Shown piece by piece: positions 58,060-64,000 of a stretch of DNA of 64,000 nt. A program made the translations under genes and the position numbers. The notes beneath the pieces are model-generated. The model worked only from the letters and a program-made list of their open reading frames with translations, was not told the DNA's origin and made no database searches. Origin of the DNA: Novosphingobium sp. Rr 2-17 (GTDB lineage: Bacteria > Pseudomonadota > Alphaproteobacteria > Sphingomonadales > Sphingomonadaceae); contig NZ_AKFJ01000012.1 of assembly GCF_000272475.1 (NCBI RefSeq), positions 62,001 to 126,000 on the forward strand, written 5' to 3'. Every line of letters begins with the position of its first letter. Within the stretch, counting starts at the first letter, position 1.

Positions 58060-58781
58060 GCGCCAAACCCCTCGCCAGCGATACCGCCATGGTCTTGGCC
58101 GCAGGTCTGGGCAAACGCATGCGTCCACTGACTGCCGCCCAGCCCAAGCCGCTGGTGCGGGTGGCCGGTCGACCGTTGATCGACCATGCGCTGGATCGGC
58201 TGGGCAGTGCCGGCGTCGCCCATGCAGTCGTCAACGTTCATTACTTCGCAGACGCGCTGGAAGGGCACCTCAAGGCGCGCAAAACAGCGCCCAAGGTCGT
58301 GCTTTCGGACGAGCGTGACGTGCTGTTGGAAACGGGCGGCGGCATGGTCCGGGCAGCCTCGCTGCTGCCCGATCCGTTTTTCTGCCTGAACAGCGACAAT
58401 ATCTGGCTCGATGGCCCGTCGGACGTCTTTGCCGAGCTTTCTCAGGCCTGGGACCCCGCGCGCATGGACGCGCTGCTGTTGATGGTGCCGCACACCCGCG
58501 CGTGCAACTATCGGGGCGAGGGGGACTTCCACCTTGATCCCCAAGGCCTAGCCAGCCGTCGCCGACCGGGCCGCGTGGCGCCGTTTATCTACACGGGCAT
58601 TCAACTCGTATCGCACCGCCTGCTGCGCGACGCACCGGAAGGGCCGTTCTCCACGAATTTGCTGTGGAGCCGCGCGATTGAGGAAGATCGGCTCTACGGC
58701 ATTTCGCACCAGGGATTGTGGTTCGAAGTGGGTGAGCCTGGGGCGATCCGTCCGACCGAGGAATGGCTGACGCGTGCCTGA
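58056..58781 (+). CDS. murU: N-acetylmuramate alpha-1-phosphate uridylyltransferase
   Basis: Converts MurNAc-1-phosphate and UTP to UDP-MurNAc, bypassing part of de novo synthesis. The 241-residue nucleotidyltransferase has VLAAGLGKRMRPLT, the PKPL substrate loop, ETGGGMVRA and the metal-binding NSDNIWLDG. It overlaps amgK by 4 bp. Recycling through AmgK-MurU is known to lower sensitivity to fosfomycin in pseudomonads; here it is inferred from the gene pair. Confidence 0.95.
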   Translation: MSAKPLASDTAMVLAAGLGKRMRPLTAAQPKPLVRVAGRPLIDHALDRLGSAGVAHAVVNVHYFADALEGHLKARKTAPKVVLSDERDVLLETGGGMVRAASLLPDPFFCLNSDNIWLDGPSDVFAELSQAWDPARMDALLLMVPHTRACNYRGEGDFHLDPQGLASRRRPGRVAPFIYTGIQLVSHRLLRDAPEGPFSTNLLWSRAIEEDRLYGISHQGLWFEVGEPGAIRPTEEWLTRA

Positions 58782-61752
58782 AAGGGCCGGGCCGAACGTC
58801 TACTCGATCGCTGCCCATCGCGGCTTCGCTGATGCGCTGGTGGCGGGCTTGGTGCCGCGCTATTCCAATGGAGACTTGGGGCTCGCCCGGCTGACGCTGC
58901 TGTTGCCCAGCCTGCGCGCGGTGCGGACTGTCACCGAGGCGTTCGTGCGCCAGTCCGGCACCGGGCTGCTGCTGCCGCGTATGACCGTGGTGGGTGGGCT
59001 CGATCTCGATGAGACCCTGGGCCCATCGCTCGATCCGCTCGGCGCTGCTGACATTGCTCCCGCCGCTGATCCCACCCGGCGCTGGTTGCGGCTGGCGCAT
59101 TACTTGCGCGAGGTGGAAGGCGATGCTGCCGGCAAAGGCGCGGCACTCCTGCGCCGGGCCTGGGAAATCGGGCGCACCATGGACCGCCTGCTGGTGGAGG
59201 GCATTGCCCCGATTGACCTGCTTTCGGACGAGGTGATCGCGATCGTCGGCGATCTGGCCGGGCACTGGCGCGACAATACGCGCAATTTCCTGATGGTGCA
59301 GCAGTACTGGATCGCTGAACTTTCGACGCGCGGCGAGATCGACGCGCCCGAGCGCCGCAATCGGCTGTTCGAGCATGCGGCCAAAGCCTGGAAGGCAGCG
59401 CCGCCCGCGCACCCGATCGTGGCTGTCGGTATCACCAGCGCATCGCCCTCGCTGGCGCGGTTGCTGCGCGTGGTGAGCGAACTGGATCGCTGCGCCGTAA
59501 TTCTGCCCGACCTCGATTTGGAACTGGACGCGGAGGTCTGGGACGAACTCGGCACGGCGGGCGTGCCCGTGGAACCTGGCGATCCGCCGTTCGGTCGCGG
59601 TGATGCGGCCACCCATCCGCAGTATCACTTGAAGCTCCTGCTCAACCGCATGGGTGTGAACCGCGACGAAGTGCAGCGCTGGCATCGCTCCGGCGCAGGC
59701 GCGGCGCCGCCTGAGCGCAGCCGGGCGATTTCGAACTTGTTCCTGCCGCCGCAAGCCTCGGCGCGCTGGGTGGACTTGCCTGCCGCCGCGCGCCGACTGG
59801 CCGGGGTGCGCTTGCTGGAGTGCCGCCATCCGGGCGAAGAGGCGCAGGCGCTGGCGATCCTGATTCGTCAAGCATTGGAAGTGCCCGAGCGCCGCGTTGC
59901 GCTGATTACGCCCGACCGTGGGCTGGCGGGAAGAATTGTCGCGCATTTGCGGCGCTGGGGGATCGAGGCGGACGATACCGCCGGTCGCCCGCTGCCGCAG
60001 ACGGCGGCTGGCCGCGTGCTGCTGCTGCTGGCGCAAGTGCTGGCCGAGCAAGTGGCGCCCGTCCCGCTAATTGCGCTGCTGGTGCATCCGCTCGCCGGGG
60101 CGGGCGTGGGCAGGGCTACGTGGTTGGAGAATGCCCGCCGCCTCGATCTCAAGTTGCGGGGCCCGCGTCCGGGCGTGGGGCTGGAGACGATCGCCGGTAT
60201 CGTCCGGGGTACACGCATCGAGCCGTGGTGGGCCGGGGTGGAAGCGATCCTCGCCCCGCTGTTCACGCTGGCCGAGGGCGAGCCGCTCGAAGCGATCGTG
60301 GGCGCGCTGGGCGAGGCTGCCGAGGCATTATGCGGCGAAGACTTGTGGGCTGGCCCGGATGGGCGGGCGCTGGCGGCATTCATCGAGGAACTGCGCGGCG
60401 CGGCGCATGATGCGGGCACGCTGCTCGATCCGCGTGAGGCTCATGCGGTGCTGCGCGACGCGATGGAGCGGGTTGCCGTGCGGCCGCCGTGGGGCGGCCA
60501 CCCGCGCGTTGCGATCTACGGCTTGCTGGAAGCGCGAATGAGCCGTGCCGATCTGGTGCTGTGCAGCGGCCTTACGGAAGGATCGTGGCCGGCGAGCCCA
60601 TCGCAGGATTCGCTGCTGCCACCCGCCGTTCTGCGGGCGCTAGGCGTGCCGGGCGCGGACTTTCGCATCGGCTTGTCCGCGCATGACCTTGCCGCCGCGC
60701 TCGGGGCGCCTGAAGTGGTGCTGAGTTGGGCGCAGCGCGACGATGCTGGCCCGGTCATCCCGTCGCGCTTCGTGCTGCGTGTGCGCGCGATGCTGGGCGA
60801 TCAGCTTGATCGGCATCTTGAGGTGAACGCGCTCACCCTTGCCCGCCTGATCGACGATGCCGCGCCGGTTGCCGCTCACCCCCGCCCGCATCCGATGCCC
60901 GATGCCGACCAGCGCCGCGTCGATGTCCCCGTCACCGGGCTCGACCGGCTGCGCGGCGATCCGTATCAATTCTACGCCAGCGCTATTTTGCGCCTGCGGA
61001 GCCTGGACGGCCTCGATGCGGAGCCCAGCGCGGCGTGGAAGGGCGAGGTCGCGCACCTTGTCATGCAGCGCTGGCACGAGGCGGGCGAGCCAGCAGGGCA
61101 GTTGCACGCCATCGCTCAGGACGTGCTGGTCGAGAAGAATGCTCACCCCCTGATGCGGGTGCTGTGGTGGCCGCGTCTTTCGGCGGCGCTGGAAACGTTC
61201 GAGGGGATGATTCTTGCCGCCAAGGCCGATGGCCGGCGCGTGGCGGCGGTGGAAGCGCGCGGCGAATGGCGCCATCGTGGCATCCGCATTCATGGCCGTG
61301 CCGACCGCATCGACGTGCTGCCCGATGGCAAGCTGGCGGTGGTGGATTACAAGACCGGCCAGCCACCCAGCGGATCGCGGGGGCAGGAAGGCTTTGCGCT
61401 GCAGCTCGGGCTGATCGCCTTGATCGCGCAGGCGAACGGCTTCGACGAGGTGGCGGCTGAGGCGAACGCCTTTGAATACTGGTCGATGGCCAAGGACACC
61501 GACGGCACGATGGGCTATGTCTTCGAGCCAGTGCTGGAAGGCCGCAAGAAGTCTGGCATCCCGCGCGAGGACTTTCTTCCCGAAACCCGCCGCTATCTGG
61601 ACGATGCGCTCGACCGGTGGATTCTGGGTGACGAACCTTTCACCGCCCGGCTCAATCCGGAATTGGGCAGCTACGCCGATTACGATCAACTCATGCGGCT
61701 GGACGAGTGGATCGCAACGCTGGGCAACAAGCGTGAGGAAGGCGCGGCATGA
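58774..61752 (+). CDS. addB: Double-strand break repair protein AddB
   Basis: The nuclease and inactivated-helicase subunit of the AddAB end-processing complex, which substitutes for RecBCD in Alphaproteobacteria. The 992-residue protein has an N-terminal helicase-like region without a clear Walker A motif, as is common for alphaproteobacterial AddB, and a C-terminal PD-(D/E)XK nuclease with RADRIDVLPDGKLAVVDYKTG. No four-cysteine iron-sulfur motif of the Firmicutes type is evident. The GTG start overlaps murU by 8 bp. Confidence 0.95.
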   Translation: MPERAGPNVYSIAAHRGFADALVAGLVPRYSNGDLGLARLTLLLPSLRAVRTVTEAFVRQSGTGLLLPRMTVVGGLDLDETLGPSLDPLGAADIAPAADPTRRWLRLAHYLREVEGDAAGKGAALLRRAWEIGRTMDRLLVEGIAPIDLLSDEVIAIVGDLAGHWRDNTRNFLMVQQYWIAELSTRGEIDAPERRNRLFEHAAKAWKAAPPAHPIVAVGITSASPSLARLLRVVSELDRCAVILPDLDLELDAEVWDELGTAGVPVEPGDPPFGRGDAATHPQYHLKLLLNRMGVNRDEVQRWHRSGAGAAPPERSRAISNLFLPPQASARWVDLPAAARRLAGVRLLECRHPGEEAQALAILIRQALEVPERRVALITPDRGLAGRIVAHLRRWGIEADDTAGRPLPQTAAGRVLLLLAQVLAEQVAPVPLIALLVHPLAGAGVGRATWLENARRLDLKLRGPRPGVGLETIAGIVRGTRIEPWWAGVEAILAPLFTLAEGEPLEAIVGALGEAAEALCGEDLWAGPDGRALAAFIEELRGAAHDAGTLLDPREAHAVLRDAMERVAVRPPWGGHPRVAIYGLLEARMSRADLVLCSGLTEGSWPASPSQDSLLPPAVLRALGVPGADFRIGLSAHDLAAALGAPEVVLSWAQRDDAGPVIPSRFVLRVRAMLGDQLDRHLEVNALTLARLIDDAAPVAAHPRPHPMPDADQRRVDVPVTGLDRLRGDPYQFYASAILRLRSLDGLDAEPSAAWKGEVAHLVMQRWHEAGEPAGQLHAIAQDVLVEKNAHPLMRVLWWPRLSAALETFEGMILAAKADGRRVAAVEARGEWRHRGIRIHGRADRIDVLPDGKLAVVDYKTGQPPSGSRGQEGFALQLGLIALIAQANGFDEVAAEANAFEYWSMAKDTDGTMGYVFEPVLEGRKKSGIPREDFLPETRRYLDDALDRWILGDEPFTARLNPELGSYADYDQLMRLDEWIATLGNKREEGAA

Positions 61753-64000
61753 GCGAGCCTGCAACCGTCCATCCGCTTCACGGCAATCAGATGCGCGCGG
61801 TCGATCCGCAGGAGACGGTGTGGCTGTCCGCCTCGGCGGGCACGGGCAAGACGCAAGTGCTTTCCAGCCGGGTGCTGCGACTATTGCTGCAGCCCGGCGT
61901 CGAGCCATCGCAGATCCTGTGCCTGACGTTCACCAAGGCCGGCGCGACCGAAATGGCCGCGCGGATCAACGGCACCCTGGCCGAATGGGTGCGGTTGGGC
62001 GACGTGCCATTGTTCCAGCGGCTCGACGCGATCGGCGCACCCGCCGATCCCGCGACGATCGCGCGGGCGCGCACGTTGTTTGCCGCCGTGCTCGATTGTC
62101 CGGGTGGCGGCCTACGCATCGATACCATCCACGCCTTTTCGCAGTGGCTGCTGGCGACGTTCCCGCTGGAGGCAGATCTTGTTCCCGGCAGCCGCCCGAT
62201 GGAGGATCGCGAGCGCGAATTGCTCGCCCGGCAAGTGCTGGCGGACTTGCTGGTATCTGCACAAGGCGATCCGCTGGGCGATCCCGCGCTGCTCAAGGCC
62301 GTGGAAGTGCTCTCGCTGCGCCACGGGCCGGACGCGGTGGTCGCGTTCCTGCTGCGCTGCGCCAATGCACGCGATGCATGGTTCGGGCCGGGAAGCTGGC
62401 AGGCGGGCGACATGCGCGCCAATGTGCTGCGGCTGATCGGCTTGCCGCCGGAAGCGGATGCGGACTGGCTGGCGGAGATGTGCACGGACGCGGCGTTCGA
62501 CGTCGCCTCGCTACGGCACTGCATGGATGTGAACCATCGCTGGGGCACCAAGACGGGCCTTGCGGCAGTCGATGCGATCAGCGAATGGCTGCTGGGCGAT
62601 CCGGCGCAGCGCTTTTCCGGGATAGCAGCGCTGGCCGGCGTGTTCCTGACCAAAACCGGAAGTCCGCGCGCCAGTGCGTCGCAGGAAAAGCTGGACCCGG
62701 CCTATCCCGACTATCGCGACCGCGTGATCGAGCGGATCGCTGCGATTACTTCCGCTAAGGCGCTGCTGGAGCTGGCGGATCGCTTGGTGCCAGCGCTGCG
62801 ATTGGGTCGTGCTTTCGCATTGGCGTGGGATGAGGCGAAGCAGCGCGAAGGACTAATCGACTTCGACGACCAGATCCGCCGCGCCGCATCTTTGCTGGGC
62901 GACAAGGAGCAGGCGGACTGGATCCGCTACAAGCTGGATCGCCGCTTCGATCACATCATGGTGGACGAGGCGCAGGACACCAATGCCCAGCAGTGGGCGA
63001 TCATCCTGGCCATGGCGAGCGAGTTCTGGGCAGGGCTGGGCCAACGCGCCGACCTGATGCGCACCCTCTTCGTGGTGGGCGATTACAAGCAGGCGATCTT
63101 CCGCTTCCAGGGCACCAGCCCTGAGAATTTCCGTCGCGCCGCCGAGCGGGTCCGGCGCGATATGCACCAGGCGGCTCAGAACGCCGAGTTGCTGCGCACC
63201 AATCACAGCCCGCGCCGCTTGCTGGAATTGGGGCTCGACCGCTCGTTCCGCACTGCCCAGCACGTGCTCGATTTCGTGGACGATGCGATTGCCGGCGTCG
63301 GCCATGAAAGCTTCGGCCTGGATCGCCCGCCAGAGCGGCACGTCGGACAGGACCGTCCGGGCTATGTCGCGCTGTGGAAGCCGGTGAGCGCATTCTCCGA
63401 TATCGAGGACGATCTGTCCGAGGATGAGGAAGGCACCAGCCCGGACTGGCTGTCTCGCCCCGACCGCCAGATGGCAGAACGCATCGCCTTGCAAGTCAGC
63501 GAATGGCTGGACGAAGGCGGGCCGGGCCTCGCGTTGGCCAAGGGCACGCCGCGCAGGGCCGAGGCAGGGGACGTGATGGTGCTGGTGCGCCAGCGCAAGG
63601 AACTCGCCAGCCTGATCGTCGCGCGGCTTCATGCTGCGGGAGTTCCGGTGGCGGGCGTCGATCGCTTGCGGCTGGGTGCGCCGCTGGCGGTGAAGGACTT
63701 GGTGGCGGCGCTGCGCTTTGCGGTGCAGCCGCTCGACGACTTGAACCTGGCCGCGCTGCTGGTTTCGCCGTTGGTGGGCTGGAGCCAGGAGCAACTGCTG
63801 CGCCACGCCTGGCGCGAGCCGCGCCTGCGGCTGTGGGAGCATTTGCGCGCCTCCACCGATCCCGAAGTCGGCGCCGTGCTGATCCAGCTTGGCGGATTGC
63901 TCACCCGCGCTGATTTCGAGATGCCCCACGAAACGCTGCATTGGCTGCTGGTCGGCCCGTGGCAGGGGCGGCGGCGGCTGGTGGCGCGGTTGGGATCGGA
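61749..64000 (+). CDS. addA: Double-strand break repair helicase AddA, 5' part (runs off the window)
   Basis: A UvrD-type helicase-nuclease that forms AddAB. The first 750 codons show Walker A in SASAGTGKTQVLSSR, motif Ia CLTFTKAGATEMAARI, IDTIHAFSQWLL, Walker B IMVDEAQDTNAQQW, motif III VVGDYKQAIFRFQG and motif IV-like LLRTNHSPRRLLEL. The C-terminal nuclease domain lies beyond the window. The ATG overlaps the addB stop (ATGA). No stop codon appears before the edge. Confidence 0.96.
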   Translation, partial: MSEPATVHPLHGNQMRAVDPQETVWLSASAGTGKTQVLSSRVLRLLLQPGVEPSQILCLTFTKAGATEMAARINGTLAEWVRLGDVPLFQRLDAIGAPADPATIARARTLFAAVLDCPGGGLRIDTIHAFSQWLLATFPLEADLVPGSRPMEDRERELLARQVLADLLVSAQGDPLGDPALLKAVEVLSLRHGPDAVVAFLLRCANARDAWFGPGSWQAGDMRANVLRLIGLPPEADADWLAEMCTDAAFDVASLRHCMDVNHRWGTKTGLAAVDAISEWLLGDPAQRFSGIAALAGVFLTKTGSPRASASQEKLDPAYPDYRDRVIERIAAITSAKALLELADRLVPALRLGRAFALAWDEAKQREGLIDFDDQIRRAASLLGDKEQADWIRYKLDRRFDHIMVDEAQDTNAQQWAIILAMASEFWAGLGQRADLMRTLFVVGDYKQAIFRFQGTSPENFRRAAERVRRDMHQAAQNAELLRTNHSPRRLLELGLDRSFRTAQHVLDFVDDAIAGVGHESFGLDRPPERHVGQDRPGYVALWKPVSAFSDIEDDLSEDEEGTSPDWLSRPDRQMAERIALQVSEWLDEGGPGLALAKGTPRRAEAGDVMVLVRQRKELASLIVARLHAAGVPVAGVDRLRLGAPLAVKDLVAALRFAVQPLDDLNLAALLVSPLVGWSQEQLLRHAWREPRLRLWEHLRASTDPEVGAVLIQLGGLLTRADFEMPHETLHWLLVGPWQGRRRLVARLGS

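Noticed and set aside
61472..62758. 428-codon frame overlapping addB and addA
   Set aside because: Arg/Gly-rich, motif-free shadow; the helicase frame starting at 61749 carries all the motifs.

Overview
The window is GC-rich chromosomal DNA (judged by eye, not computed) from an alphaproteobacterium, most likely Sphingomonadales, of the Novosphingobium or Sphingomonas type. The evidence is a C4-pathway 5-aminolevulinate synthase (HemA), the order ahcY - DivL-like kinase - tsaE - amgK - murU - addB - addA, the carboxyspermidine route to polyamines, and a propionyl-CoA carboxylase / methylmalonyl-CoA mutase cluster. Genes are tightly packed, with many ATGA or GTGA overlaps that suggest translational coupling. 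I see no prophage, IS element, CRISPR array or rRNA. The only clear mobile-type module is a vapBC toxin-antitoxin pair.

Layout, left half. 1-5.5 kb: tail of an unknown gene, a small lipoprotein overlapping nnr (NAD(P)H-hydrate repair), two small membrane proteins (one AT-rich), an RNA m5U-methyltransferase, a palindromic intergenic repeat, a short conserved protein and a threonine dehydratase-like enzyme. 5.6-9.7 kb: the polyamine block (carboxynorspermidine/carboxyspermidine dehydrogenase and decarboxylase, then ornithine decarboxylase behind a structured leader) closed by a bidirectional terminator. 9.7-17.7 kb: a secreted helical-repeat protein, a GT-C-like membrane protein, hemA, a metallo-beta-lactamase-fold protein that has lost its metal ligands, murI, plsY, dprA and a membrane protein. 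17.8-23.9 kb: topA behind a 32-nt alternating pyrimidine-purine tract, two small genes coupled to it, an MFS exporter and an SGNH hydrolase. 23.9-28.8 kb: the leftward operon lepB-rnc-era-SGNH hydrolase, then pgi and an alpha/beta hydrolase.

Layout, right half. 29-39.2 kb: glutathione reductase, then a propionate/methylmalonyl-CoA operon (pccB, small membrane protein, mce, mcm, bioB, pccA) interrupted by vapBC, followed by a CsaA-like protein. 39.2-43.1 kb: a leftward peptide transporter, a lipoprotein, and aroK-aroB. 43.1-46.9 kb: a 52-aa membrane protein, a 641-aa exported protein, xerD, mutT and two identical tRNA-Arg(ACG) genes. 47-52.3 kb: a periplasmic beta-domain protein, a phospholipase D family protein coupled to folE, a second GT-C-like membrane protein and a peroxiredoxin. 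52.4-64 kb: ahcY behind a perfect 20-bp palindrome and a leader hairpin, then the DivL-like sensor kinase, tsaE, amgK, murU, addB and the first 750 codons of addA, cut by the window edge.

Points most worth a second look: (1) the DivL-like histidine kinase has lysine instead of the phosphoacceptor histidine while its ATP-binding motifs look intact; (2) the MBL-fold protein beside murI lacks every canonical metal ligand; (3) a Z-DNA-type alternating tract ends 19 bp before the topA start; (4) the ornithine decarboxylase leader can hide its own ribosome-binding site in a 9-bp stem; (5) an 18-codon upstream ORF with a good Shine-Dalgarno is coupled to mce, which has none. I did not find a large, wholly undescribed multi-gene system.
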